Shown here: piece after piece, positions 1 to 10,979 of the stretch
How positions within the stretch are numbered: position 1 is the stretch's first letter
Layout of the letters: the number at the start of each line of letters is the position of its first letter
From: Hymenopus coronatus
Taxonomy: Eukaryota; Arthropoda; Insecta; Mantodea; Hymenopodidae
Length of the DNA: 64,000 bases
Direction: 5' to 3'
NCBI GenBank assembly: GCA_030762935.1
Contig: CM060881.1
Location: 98,444,001-98,508,000, forward strand
The notes under the pieces: model-generated
Database searches by the model: none
The model's input: only the letters and a program-made list of their open reading frames with translations
What the model was told of the DNA's origin: nothing
Program-made: the position numbers and the translations under genes

Positions 1-215
1 ACTTCAGGTTGTGGTTAACTTAGTCATCTGGAAGCTAACAGGTTTTGAGTTTTTATTTATTTAGTTTTTGCTTAAATATAAACATTCAAAAATATGATTC
101 TTTTATTTATCATTTTCTTTACCATGTACATAGTAAGTAGAACCGAAGTTACATAATTTGATACATGTGAAAAAATACATGTTTTGAGAAAAGCTGAATG
201 TATAATAATCACTTT

Positions 216-1025
216 TACTTTTTCTAATGCGTATAGAAGAGGGGGAAGTATGTATTTAACCCAAAAATTCTATTTCAGGGCTTCACCGAAAATATAAGTT
301 TTGAAATTGTGTAACGCCCTCCCCCCCAAAAAAACACCTTTAGAAAAAGATCTGTGCTTGTGTGTATGTGTTTTTGAACGACAGAATTCAGTAGTGAAAA
401 GCAGGTTAAATACGAAAACGTGGTATTTAAGTTCAGTCCATCTTAAAAGGATGCATCATGAAGGTTATTAAAAACATTCCCCTACCCCTACCTAAATTTT
501 TTCGTACATTTTGGTTTTCTCAAAGATGGCTCTAATGATATTGATTAAAATAACAACAGTTTAAGATATTTTATTTAGTTATTTAATCTAATTATCAGTG
601 TGTGGACATTGATTTAGCCACCTGGCTTCCCAATACAGTTGTCCATTTGATTTGTCCCAAAAACGCCGCATGTACTAAAATGTTTCCAATTTTGAATGGC
701 AGCTTTATGACAGCGTGCAGTTCGGCAAGTCAAGAGTTTTTATCCGGTGTAGATGGTGTGCAAGACAATCATGTTGTGTTACAGTTTAACTAATTGGAAT
801 GATAAATGAAGTGTATATCCTGAATTTTATGGAAATAGCCTCTGCAGTGTCCTTCATTCTGAATGACTTACATAACTGGTAAGGGTTAGACAAAGTTTTA
901 CTGCACAAAGAATGTATATCTCATTAAAACAACACATTTATATCCATTTTTCTAATGTTAGCAATTTCAAAGATATTCTTTGTCATTGGTTTACATTTTC
1001 AAATAATGTTTATACTTCTCTCAAG
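216..1025 (-). mobile_element. Family H copy carrying the 573-800 fragment
   Basis: Diverged copy. Its terminal palindrome remnant (ACTTTTTCTAATGCGTATAG) is at 216-235, then the order of element motifs is kept to about 572 and resumes at 801 through the GGTAAACCGTAAG- and GATATTCCTTG-like motifs to 1,025. It is 5'-truncated in element orientation. Confidence 0.75.
573..800 (+). other. Exon-like coding fragment embedded in a family H element
   Basis: An open frame from a possible acceptor (TTATCAG, ending near 599) to a TAA at 791-793 gives about 64 codons with four cysteines, including TWLPNTVVHLICPKNAAC and GVDGVQDNHVVLQFN. Codon use and G+C are clearly unlike the flanking repeat. The fragment interrupts one minus-strand family H copy: the left flank stops at the element motif AAAGATATTTA and the right flank resumes at AAATGAAGTGTATATCC, the next segment of the same element, with only about 6 bp missing. 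So a gene fragment was captured by, or inserted into, the element. No poly(A) tail and no clear target duplication are seen. The protein family is not recognised. The frame runs opposite to the minus-strand gene around it. Confidence 0.5.
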
Positions 1026-1189
1026 AGAAAAATCGTTCTTCAGTTTTACTTTCGCCACTACGAATATTTAGTAGGGGAATGTAATTTGTAATCCACCCAA
1101 AACTTCATACTGAGATTTCACCGAAATTAAATTTGTGAGACTCCCTGAATCGCACAAAAAAACAAGAAAAGTTTAAATTGTATGTATGT

Positions 1190-1233
1190 GTGTCTCTCTC
1201 TCTCTCTCTTTCTCCCTCCCTCTCTCTCTCTCT
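1190..1233. repeat. (CT)n microsatellite
   Basis: Imperfect CT/CCCT repeats at the CA/GT position of the family H copy. Confidence 0.95.
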
Positions 1234-1384
1234 GAGTAGCATAACTTTACATTTAGTACTTTCCAATTCACGATACGAGAGTTTTCAAGAAAAATTTCCC
1301 ATCCAAAACTACCCTTTAGTGGAACTTTTTTCGATTTTTTTATTTTCTCAACAATGGCTCTGGCGATGTTGTTTAAATGCAATT

Positions 1385-1388
<4 letters not shown>

Positions 1389-1441
<53 letters not shown>
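1389..1441. repeat. (TA)n microsatellite
   Basis: About 26 TA units. Confidence 0.97.
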
Positions 1442-1443
<2 letters not shown>

Positions 1444-1505
1444 AATAAAACGTTTAGGTATATTACATTTTTTGAGAATAGACCTTTAAGATCTTTGGGA
1501 AGACT

Positions 1506-1553
1506 TTTTTAATAATCTTGTATGAATTACCATTCATACAAGATTATTAAAAA
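1506..1553. repeat. Perfect 22-bp inverted repeat with 4-nt loop
   Basis: TTTTTAATAATCTTGTATG plus AAT at 1,506-1,527 and its exact complement at 1,532-1,553 flank TACC. It lies within the old family H copy and is not part of that element's usual sequence. Confidence 0.9.
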
Positions 1554-1809
1554 GTACAGCGATAGATTAAAACCTACTGCACAAAAAAGAAGCTTTCTTA
1601 AAAACACACAATTTATTCCAAATAAGTTTTACCGCCTAGCTATTTCCTAGATATATGTTATTAACTGTCGTATTGCTCAATAATTTGTCATTCTTTTAAA
1701 GTTCTTTCGTTAATAATCAAGTGCTTCTCGCGGTTGCATGCAGAAAGTGCTGAACTTTAATGCCATTGTGTAGCGCCCAGTTCTTAAACATTACCATTGT
1801 ATTATAATA

Positions 1810-2150
1810 AAATGTGATTTAGCTATTTCTGCAAATGTTTATCTCCATTAAATCTAAGTAAATAGAAGAAATTAACTTATAAGAATAGTATTTAAAGCCA
1901 CTCATTTGAGTGTAACAGATCAGATATTTTTTTCATTGGCCATGCAAAGAGTATGTATTTTCAAAATTCTCTTATAACTATCAGCTCTTAAGATATTAAA
2001 CTATATCTGTATTCCACTAACCCGTATCTTATACAATAAGATAATTCTGCAAGTGTTTATTTTGATTAAGTATAGAGAAGAATACGCGTTTGTAAGAATA
2101 GTTTGTATAAGAATTAGTCGAGAAAGTTAAGTGAATGCAACTTTAACCTC
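1810..2150 (-). mobile_element. Two family H 5'-end fragments
   Basis: Two degenerate pieces (about 1,810-1,935 and 2,000-2,150) match the region from TATTTCTGC-AATGTTTATCTCGATTA to the GAGAAAGT-ATGTGAATG end. Confidence 0.5.
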
Positions 2151-2235
2151 AATAATGAATGAAATTGCGGTAAACATTACTAAGAAAAGTACAATCTTTG
2201 AAAAAAATGATAATTAATGATAATATCAATAGTAG

Positions 2236-2238
<3 letters not shown>

Positions 2239-2276
<38 letters not shown>
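2239..2276. repeat. (TAA)n microsatellite
   Basis: About 12 units, 12 bp left of exon 3's donor. Confidence 0.97.
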
Positions 2277-2288
2277 TCAACAACTTAC

Positions 2289-2336
2289 CGCTAGCGTATT
2301 GCTTGGTGGATGGTTTTGGCACCTTTCCAGCTGCAC
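2289..2336 (-). CDS. Third coding exon (16 codons), continuation of the coiled coil
   Basis: A 48-bp segment bounded by an acceptor (TTACACAG) and a consensus donor (GTAAGT). Read in phase 0 it gives VQLERCQNHPPSNTLA, which extends the heptad pattern of the preceding exon (ILKKLQDLD then VQLERCQ). This is the main reason to link it across an intron of about 10.2 kb. A second AG 6 bp inside the exon makes a NAGNAG-like choice that would drop two codons without changing frame. Later exons must lie to the left of position 1, because no acceptor plus open frame was seen between 1 and 2,288 on this strand. The exon sits just beside a (TAA)n microsatellite. It is short, so chance similarity to an exon cannot be excluded. 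Confidence 0.52.
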
Positions 2337-2903
2337 CTGTGTAACATAGTCAAAATATTATAGAAAGAAAGAATAAAATCGAAAGAAATAAACAAATAAA
2401 GAAAGGAAGAAAAGCAATAACACAGAACAAATTCAGTATTTGAGTATTAACGTGAAGTTATAATGATAATTATATTCTATATAGATAACCTATAATAGAT
2501 AACCCATATTTCTAGATAATAGGAGTACACATATTAATTTTATGGCCATAGTGAGGTAGTGATATTTGAATTACTGCCGTCATTTATTTGTAAAATTTTT
2601 GACTTGATTTGGGACGCGTCAAGAAATTGTCACAGGATGCAATTTTCTTATAAAACCTGACTCTACTACGCTCGCCTATTTTCGTGGTTTGCTATTGTCG
2701 CTGTTAATTCTGGAATAATTTTATGCCAGTTGTATATATTTAAGGAAAAATTGATTCACCACAACACTGATTGTCTGTTATTTTAGTTCAACTTTCAACT
2801 GTATGTGGATTCAATCTGAAACTCAACCTTAAATATAATTGGAAATAGAAAACTATGATTTAAGTTCGTAAGTGCATTATTGTATAACCAGGAAGTCCTT
2901 TTT

Positions 2904-3020
2904 CTTTCTCTACACGTACTATGTACATAGTGTATAATGAAGGCATTGTATTGCACCCAATAAATTTAAACGATTCGATGCTTTTCTCACACGGGAGTTT
3001 GTTCAACTCCTGACCATACG
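2904..3020 (-). mobile_element. Family H deletion derivative
   Basis: The complete terminal palindrome (CTTTCTCTACACGTACTATG onward) is followed within 70 bp by the CTTTTCTCACACGGGAGTTTG segment. Most of the interior is lost. Confidence 0.7.
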
Positions 3021-3031
3021 AAAAAAAAAAT

Positions 3032-3744
3032 TCTGATGTGATCCATTCACATGAATTTCTCTATATCTGCAACAAATTATTGTTAAAAAGTTTATACTTC
3101 TATTTACTTCATGCTAATATAGAAAAAATTAGCAAGAATAGCTTACTAATTATTTCCTTGGAAGAAGAAGGAAATAAGGGAGTACCATATGTTAAAGTGA
3201 TAGACAAAAGCTGGCTGCTATGTGATTGAAGTTCCTTTGTTTGTATGGACAGGAGTTGACAAATTCCTGTATGAGAAAAGCGTAAGTATTTATAGATGAA
3301 ACCAAAAATCTAAAAAAATGGTCAACTCCAAGAAAAAAATGTATATAATATAAATTGCGTATCTTAACGTGCTCCACATTTTTTGTGTGGTAAGGATTTT
3401 GCCAACTCTTACGGTTAAGCAGTTATGCAAAATTTCGTAAAATTTTCCAGAATAAAGTAGTCTTCAGAGGCTATTCCCAGAAAATTCAAGATATACATTT
3501 TGTTTGTCAAGTAAATTTCTTTAATATACGATACTTTAATCAAAATCGTTAGATATTTTTAATAAAATCAAAATTTTCAAAAGGGTAAATGGTAGTTTGA
3601 AGTGGGGAGATTTTTCTCAAAATCTGCGTGTCGCATCCCTGGAAGATACTAAACTTCAACTCCGGTGAAATCTCGGTATCGAATTTTTGGGAGGAGTGCA
3701 ATACCTTCTCTATACACTATGTACATAGTACGTGTAGAGAAAGG
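3032..3744 (+). mobile_element. Family H copy with internal deletion
   Basis: TCTGATG start to the terminal palindrome and GTAGAGAAAGG. It lacks about 170 bp between AAACTTCAA and CGGTGAAATC (3,660). Confidence 0.88.
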
Positions 3745-3756
3745 AAAAACGAAAGA

Positions 3757-3900
3757 TATTTTAATACCAAACTTTAAATTTCAAAATTTCCAAAGATGCG
3801 ACAGACAGATTTTCAGGAATGAGTACATTTTTCAAAACTTTCGATTTTCTAAAAATGCCTCTAACAATTTTGATTAAAAAGAACATTTTTTACTAAGAAC
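3757..3900 (-). mobile_element. Family H internal fragment
   Basis: A central piece (from CCAAACTTTAAAT through GATGCGACA to CTCTAACAATTTTGATTAAAA) between two plus copies. Confidence 0.6.
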
Positions 3901-3914
3901 ATCTAAAAGGAAAA

Positions 3915-4715
3915 TCTTATGTGTACCATTCACATGACTTTCTCTACATCTCTGCAACAAGTTATTGTCAAGAAGCTTATGCCTCTATTTACATCCTTCT
4001 ACTCAAGAACAAATTAGCAGACATAGTCTTATAATTTGTTTCTTTGTAAGTAGAAGCGAAATAAGGGAGTACCATAGGTTAAAGTGATAGTTAAAAGTGA
4101 CTATCTGTGACTGAGGTTCTTTTGTTTATATGGACAGGAGTTGACAAATTCCTATATGAGAAAAGTAAGTTTTTTATTGCTGAAACCAAAAACAATGAAT
4201 ATCTCAAAAACGATCAACTCCACGAAGAAAATGTATATGTCATAAAATGTGTGTTTTAATGTGCTCTACATTTCTTGTGGAGTACGTTTTTTTTCTAAAT
4301 CTTACGGTTTATCAGTTATGCAAAATTCCGTAAAATTCGTACAGAATAAAACTATCTCCAGAGGCTATTCCCAGAAAATTCAAGATATACATTTTGTTTT
4401 TCAGGTAAATAACTTTAATATATGATATTTTAATCAAAATCGTTAGCCATTTCTGCGAAAATCAAAACTTTCGAAAAAAATTAAATACCAAGTTTGGTAT
4501 TTTACCGAATTTTCAATTTTGAGTTATCGTGTTCACAGACACATGGACACATGGAGACACACACACACACACGTACATGGACCTTTTTGTGAAAATGCTT
4601 TTTTGTATATAAGGCACCCTGAAACATATATTTCCGGTGCAAACTCGGTATCGAATTTTCAGTGGAGTGCAAAACCTTCTCTATACACTATGCACATAGT
4701 GCGTGTAGAGAAAGT
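3915..4715 (+). mobile_element. Family H near-complete copy
   Basis: 801 bp, both termini present (TCTTATGTG ... GTGTAGAGAAAGT), with a short central deletion near 4,475. It follows the previous plus copy closely. Confidence 0.9.
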
Positions 4716-4727
4716 AAAAAGGACATT

Positions 4728-4879
4728 TCAATCACATAGAAACATCTTTTAAAACTTTTAACTATCGCTTTTGCTTATGGTTCTCGCTTATTTCCCTTGT
4801 AAGTTAAATATAAGCATTTTAACAATAGGTAATTTATTGCAGAGCTGTAGAGTAAGCAATGTGAATGAAACACATACGA
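4728..4879 (-). mobile_element. Family H 5'-end fragment
   Basis: Carries the segment ending GTAGAGTAAGCAATGTGAATG and CATACGA, the element start read inverted. Confidence 0.65.
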
Positions 4880-5606
4880 TTTTTTATTTTACGTCGCTTT
4901 AACAGCTTAATAATATCGCCACGGATCTGTTCCTTAAGATACCTTTGTGGTAGTTAGTAAGCCTTCAAGATCTCATACCCGCTTCGTGCCAACCAGATGG
5001 TGTCAGAGTGTCGTCCATTAACTGCTCTACAACCCGTAGTGAAATGGCGGCGTGCAGTTATTCTTTGGAGGTCTCATTTCTTTACACCTCCGCAACAAGT
5101 AGATGGGTTTGGGGAGTTGTTAAGGCTTCTGCTTTTACTATCTGTGGATAAATGGTAGCGCAATCGTAATTACCATCTATTTTCAGTTTTAATATTGTGG
5201 AACTTTGGGCCGCAGTATTAAACATCCAATCCGATGTTAACTTTGACGTCAACACGAACAATTTCCAGGCAGATCGGGATATAAACGAAGGCTCTCCCGA
5301 ATGCGATTCACAGACTGGGCCATTACGAAGTGTTGTATTTCCAATATATGTACTACATGCACGTGTACTGCATAATACTTTTTCGATGACTATTTCGTTC
5401 ATGACACGTGATCGTAGGAATTGGCCAATCTAGTACATTGGCGCGTAAAATTCCAACCAATCGGAATGCATTATCTCTGCATTTTAATCATATTTCTATC
5501 ACACATACATTCTAAATTTATCGCTCCCACGTGCATTTGTTTTCTCTCTGAACTAATGCTCGTCTCATGATAATAGTATCAGTGTTAAGTGATATTCCCG
5601 CACATA
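4880..5606. other. Unassigned, moderate G+C
   Basis: Frames 5,197-5,433 (+) and 5,402-5,082 (-) overlap each other and show no motif. No gene is called. The Crypton-like fragment follows. Confidence 0.3.
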
Positions 5607-5800
5607 ATGGCGGAAGTTTCAAAACGTTTTGGGGAAAGGTCTATCGCTGAAATAGACATATTAATTGAAAACGCAATGCCGCAAAATACTAAAAACAACA
5701 GATAGGGTGTGCGCAACCAGTTCAACGATTTCTGTAAGCAAGGAAGATATGGATGTCAAGTTACAGTGATTTCGGTGCAAGTATACGTCAGGACAAATAG
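5607..5800 (+). pseudogene. Crypton/DUF3504-like N-terminal fragment, broken
   Basis: ATG at 5,607 opens MAEVSKRFGERSIAEIDILI then ENAMPQNTKNNR before a TAG at 5,703-5,705. The frame then continues GVRNQFNDFCKQGRYGC. The layout 'RF---S--EI--LIE-A-P-NTK' followed by a tryptophan/valine helix ending in F--(F/W)C resembles the N-terminal region of Crypton-type tyrosine recombinases and the KIAA1958/ZMYM (DUF3504) proteins derived from them. The recombinase domain itself is not seen downstream. The assignment rests on pattern memory only. Confidence 0.4.
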
Positions 5801-6017
5801 GATTTTAGAAATATTATTCCTCGTGCCCAATTACGCCAATCATTGTTATTTTATTTACGAAATAGTTTTGTTAAGTACAACTCGAGTTACAACTTTTCTC
5901 TTGGTAAATTCGCTCACGAATTTATTGATAAAAATTGGAGCTCTGGTTCTACCTATTACTTATGATAATACTAGAAACAGTACTTTTGGGAAAATTAACT
6001 ACTAAAAGCTGTTGTTT

Positions 6018-6650
6018 ACTTTCTCTAGCCTGTAAGTACAACGCACATAGTGGATAGAGATGCTCCCAATATTCATACTGAAATTTCATCTGAAATACAT
6101 ATTTTGGCACCCCTGAAACAAAAAAACAACACATTTTTAGAAAAATGTCCGCACGCGGGCGTGTGTGTGTGTGCGTGCGTGACCTTGGGCAGCATAGCTC
6201 AAAAACTAAAAGTCCATTAAATACCAAACTTGATATTTAAGTTTAGTATCTTGCAAATATATGACACGAAGATTTTCAAGAAACTCTCCTTACCTCAACT
6301 ACTCTTTACATGAAAAAAAAAAATTGGTTTTCTCAAAAAACGGCTCTAACTATCTTTATTAAAATCTCTTATATTTAAGATTTTTAATGAACAAAATGCA
6401 TATCTATAATTTTCTGGGAATTATGTATATCTTTATTCTGGATAATTTTTTTTCTGAATTTTGCATAATTAGTAAACCGTAAGGGATGCACAAAAGTTTA
6501 CTACACAGAACATGCAGATCTCCTTGAAACATACAATTTATGAGATATTTGTATATATATATATATTTTTTTTTTTTATGGAGTTAACCATCTTTTGATA
6601 TTCCTTGTTATTGGTTTTATTTTAAGATACTTAAGATTTTCACACACTGG
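6018..6650 (-). mobile_element. Family H copy, truncated
   Basis: Starts ACTTTCTCTAGCC and keeps motif order to the GATATTCCTTGTTATTGGTTT segment. It includes a (GT)n tract at 6,160-6,180. Confidence 0.82.
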
Positions 6651-8057
6651 AATGTGTAGGCCACTATTGCAAAATCTGGAGATACCACCTGGAAATACTT
6701 CCACTGGCATGTATGTATATATTGGAATTAGTGTTATTTGTGAAAAAACGGTCATCACTTCCAAACAAATAATAATATACATCACCGTTTCACTAGAAAT
6801 ATGAATGACAAGCATTTAATTTCCTCCAGAACAAATACAAGTAAAAAAGGAGTCAGCATTCCTGCGTAAATATATATAATTCCCTCCCTAATTCTATAAA
6901 AGCAACAGAAACTATAATATATATACATCATTTCTTAAAAGAACACTGCTTTTACAGTGAATTTAATAAATATCCGTTTGTGTAGCATATCAGCTTTATA
7001 TTTGTATATATGTGTTTAGTTTATAAATATGTTATTTAACTTAATTGTAAATACAACTATTAACTTGACCTATCCTGTATCAAAGTACACTGCACAGAAT
7101 GATTGAAAGGATGAATAAAATTAAACTGAATTGAATTTAATTAAAGATAAGTTTAATCAGCAGCAATTGTGTCAGTGGCTAAAATAGACAAAATGATTAA
7201 AACGTGCTTCTGCTCAATAACAGCTAAGTAAAGAGATGGATCGAATCACGTGTAGCGCGTGCTTTTATTTTTTTTTTGTCTTTTTTGGAAACTATTTTCG
7301 TGACCTGTACGAAAAATAAATTTACAGATTATTGGAACCTCTTTCTGATGAAACTTCCCCCACAAAGCAGCAAATTAATGGTCAGTTTTATTTCACATGG
7401 CGTTGTAATATTTTCCGCTGTCTTAAGAACGCTTCAATACGATTCACATTTTATAACTGAATGCTTTATTAAACAAATTGTAAGTGCTACAAATAAAACG
7501 GAAATACGCCTACCTCAACTGGCAAACATTCTTCCCAAAATCAACATTTTCTTTAAACACCCTCATTCAAAGCATGTCACTAATTTCCTGTTACTATTAT
7601 CAGGTTAAAGGATTTATTTTGGCCACACACAGTTAATGCTTATATTATTTTATAAAGGATATAAGGAAGCATTTATCTCCTTCAAATTGAAAGATCTCGC
7701 TAGATAGAAAGGAAATTAAAACGTTACAAAACTAATTTCTTTAGAAATGTTGATTGATTCAGCACGATTACATTCCTTTATAGTTTATTATGCAGTAATG
7801 TGACATAAATAAAGCGGTGTTGAGAAAAGGACTCAAAAGTATCGAAAACAAGTGAATTTTTAAATATATTATACACCATAGTAAAGCATTTAATAGAATA
7901 AAATAGTATTAATGCTCACAGAAGCATTCTAAGAAGTGCAAATACTAGCGAATGAATTAATTAATGATATATTAAATAGAGCACACTACAGTTGTGGATT
8001 GCTTAAACGTGAAGTAACCTTTACACCTAGCAGCGTTGCCATCTTTTTTGTTTCCAG
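6651..8057. other. Unassigned AT-rich stretch
   Basis: A 110-codon frame at 7,276-7,608 (+) has no recognisable domain and lysine/phenylalanine-rich AT-driven composition. Otherwise nothing is seen. Confidence 0.3.
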
Positions 8058-8148
8058 CACTATACAATGTTGCCATGTCTCTACTAACTGGCTGTGTAGA
8101 AGTGAGACGTTTGTTTATGTTCCGCTTCAGAAAATAAGCACGCTGGAG
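8058..8148 (+). other. Possible cryptic or untranslated exon
   Basis: A strong acceptor (CCATCTTTTTTGTTTCCAG) and a donor (GAGGTAAGG) bracket 91 bp. The frame open across it is not conserved-looking and contains no motif. It is opposite in strand to the gene in whose intron it lies. Confidence 0.2.
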
Positions 8149-8373
8149 GTAAGGCTCGAACCACTAGCTGCTGGCACTTTTGAATTCAAGGATAGCGATA
8201 TAGTTTACAATGATTGCCGAAATATTGGTTTTCAAAACTGCGAGGTGAGCAGATGGCTGTCATGCCCCTAAACACAAAGGGAAGGGAAGCTTATGAAAAC
8301 GTTATTCTCATACAAGCTTTGAAAGAACGCCTAACAATTAGGTGACCCATCGCGCAGTGAATGATTACTGATT

Positions 8374-8512
8374 ACTTTTGTGAAAAATAGTACATAGGTA
8401 AATAGTAAAAGGAAGTATTGTATTCCATCCAAAAATTATCGATATTTCAATGGAAATGTATGTTTGAAACCCCCTGAATAAATAAAAAAGCATTTTTAGA
8501 AACATGTCCGTA

Positions 8513-8544
<32 letters not shown>

Positions 8545-9249
8545 CACGCGCATGTGGTTGAGGTTAGCATAGCTCAAAAATGAAAAGTCAGTTAAACTCA
8601 AACATGGTATTTAAGTGTCTTCCAAGGATGCGACCCGAAGCTTTTCAACCTCTACATCAACTACCCTTTTCATGGAACATTTCTCGAAATTTTTTATTTT
8701 CTCAAAAACGTCTCTAACGGTTTTTAAAAAAATGTCATATGTTTAAGATATTTACATGACAAACGAAATCTATATTTTGAGTTTTCAGGGAATAGTCTCT
8801 AAATACCTTTTCATTCTGGATGACTTTTGTATAATTTTGTATAACTGATAAACCCTAAGAGATAGACCAAACTTACTACACAAAATATTTAGATCTCATT
8901 AAAACACACAATGTCATATACATTTTTTGTAGAGCTATTCCGAGATATTCCGAGTTATTTGGTTTCACTTTTAAGATACACTATTCTCAAACTGAAATAT
9001 CTTTCTTTTCGCCTCTCTTTTGTTTGCTCCTAGCAGGTTAAGAGAACTGAATTTAAATTGTTTCACATAGCAACCAGCTTTTAAATGATTTTACTATCGC
9101 TTTAGCCTGTGCATTCCATTATTTCCCTTCTATTTAGCAATAAGACAGTTTTGGTAATGTTTATCATGATGAAGATAAAAGAATAATCTTTTGTAAGACA
9201 AGTTTGTTTGCGGAACTGCTAAAGAAAGTCATGTGAATGGAATAAATAA
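8374..9249 (-). mobile_element. Family H copy, nearly full length
   Basis: Degenerate palindrome (ATAGTACATAGGTAAATAG) at the left, GAAAGTCATGTGAATGGAAT at the right. A (TG)n/GCGC tract lies at 8,514-8,550. Confidence 0.85.
8512..8550. repeat. (TG)n with GCGC tail
   Basis: At the CA/GT position of a family H copy. Confidence 0.95.
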
Positions 9250-9945
9250 GCTTTTTAGAAAAACATGTCTGTGTGTCTGTGGAGAGCATAGCGCAAAAAT
9301 GAAAAATCTTAAAGTACCAAGCTTGGTATTTATCTTTAGTTACTTCCAAGGATACGACACGGGGATTAAAAAAAACCACCCCCTACAAAGTACCCCTTAC
9401 ATGAGATAATTTTTGAAAATTTCGTTTTTCTCAAAAATGGCTCTTACGATTTAGATTAAGATACCGAATATTAATGAGATTTATAACACAAAGCAAATGT
9501 ATATATTTGAATTGTCTCTTCATTTTGGATGACTTTCATTCTGGTTGTCTTTTACATATGTTAAATCGTAAGATATAGATTAAAACTTACTCATAAAAAT
9601 GGAGATCTCGTTAAAACACTCAATTTATGTCATATACATTTTTTTGCCCGTTTCCGAGATATTCCCTGTCATTGGTTTGAGTTAAATTTTCTCATAAGGA
9701 ATTTGTCAACTCTTGACCCTAAAAAGAAATAATTTCAATTACATAGCAACCAGCTTTAAAAATATTTGGCTCGCTTTAGCCTAAGAGTATTCCCTTATTT
9801 CCCTTCTGCTTATGAGGAAGCAAGTAATAAAACCAGTTCTTCCAATGTTTATCTCGATTGGCATGAAGTAGATAGAAGAATAATCTTTTTAAAAATAACA
9901 TGTTATATAGATATAGAGAAAGTCATGTGAATGGAACACATCAGA
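9250..9945 (-). mobile_element. Family H copy lacking the palindrome end
   Basis: Begins in the CTTTTTAGAAAAACATGTC segment directly after the previous copy and runs to the intact CATCAGA terminus, so two copies lie head-to-tail. Confidence 0.85.
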
Positions 9946-10128
9946 TTTTTCTTCTCCCAGTAATGAACAAATGCAGGACCAGAAATGGCGTTGTCTGTGG
10001 ATTTTGCCAGCTTATTGCTCAGATATATCTTCAATGAATGGGGACTGGATTCAATGCTATATCCAAGTTTTACAAGCGATGTAGAGGGAATAAAACATTT
10101 AAATTTGCGGTCGTTTTGCTTAATTTTT

Positions 10129-10960
10129 ACATTCTCTAGCACGTATGTACAATGTACATAGTAAGTAGAGAAATTGTTGTATTCCACCCAATAATTTTAT
10201 TCTTTGAGAGCTCCCGAAAAAAATTAGAAGATGGTCTGTGTGTGTGTGCGCGCGCGCGCGTGTGTGTGTTTGTGTGTGTCTGTCCGTCTGTGCGTGTGTA
10301 TGTGTATGAACAGCATAGCTGAGAAGTTTGTGACATACCAACTTGGTATTTAAGTTCCGTACCTTCCTAGGATGAGACACAAAGATTTTCAGGAAAATTC
10401 CCCCACCCCAAACTATCCTTTACCTACATGTTTCGAAATGTTCGATTTTCTAAAAAAATATCTCTTTAACAATTTTGATTAAAATGCAGTATATTAAAGT
10501 TATTTACCTGTAAAAGAGTTGTATATCCTGAATTTCTTGGGAAGCGCCCCTGAAGAACTCTTCGTTCTCAATGAATTTTGCATAACTGGCAAGCCGTAAG
10601 AGATAGACAAAAACTTACTGCACAGAAAATGTAGATTTTAAAGCAAAATTTGTGACTTTTTCATGCTAATCAGTTCAGAGACATTCCCAGTTATTGTTTT
10701 TAAGTTTAAAATATTGAAACTTTCTCAATCTGGAATTCCCCATCTGTTTCATCTCTCTTGTTTTATTCCTGGTCTTGGAAAGAGAATCGCATTACAATGA
10801 CAATCGCACTGCGACAGCGTTTAAAAGATTTGCCCATCGCTTTAGCCTGATGGATTCCTTTCTTTCCCCTATGCTTATAAGGAACTAATGAATAATGCCA
10901 GTTCTGTTATAATATTTATCTTGATTACCATTAAGCAGATAACACATCCCTCAGTGTTTA
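10129..10960 (-). mobile_element. Family H copy, 5'-truncated
   Basis: Palindrome end ACATTCTCTAGCACGTATGT at the left. It keeps motif order to ATTTATCTTGATTACCATTAAG and stops before a T-rich run (10,963-10,979). Confidence 0.85.
10233..10305. repeat. (TG)n(CG)n(TG)n compound microsatellite
   Basis: Alternating purine-pyrimidine tract within a family H copy; a potential Z-DNA former. Confidence 0.9.
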
Positions 10961-10979
10961 TTTTTTTTTTTTTTTTTTG

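Larger units (their letters stand above)
1045..1690 (-). mobile_element. Family H copy, old, with (TA)n expansion
   Basis: Begins near TTTTACTTTCGCCACTACG and keeps the order of element motifs to about 1,690. The CA-rich site is expanded as (CT)n and the TTAAAATATCGTATATTAAA site is replaced by (TA)n. Confidence 0.65.

Noticed and set aside
1178..1489. 103-codon plus-strand frame
   Set aside because: Produced by (CT)n and (TA)n microsatellites (Ser-Leu and Ile-Tyr runs) within a family H copy.
7276..7608. 110-codon plus-strand frame
   Set aside because: Composition follows local AT bias, no motif, no splice or promoter context; could be chance in this length of DNA.
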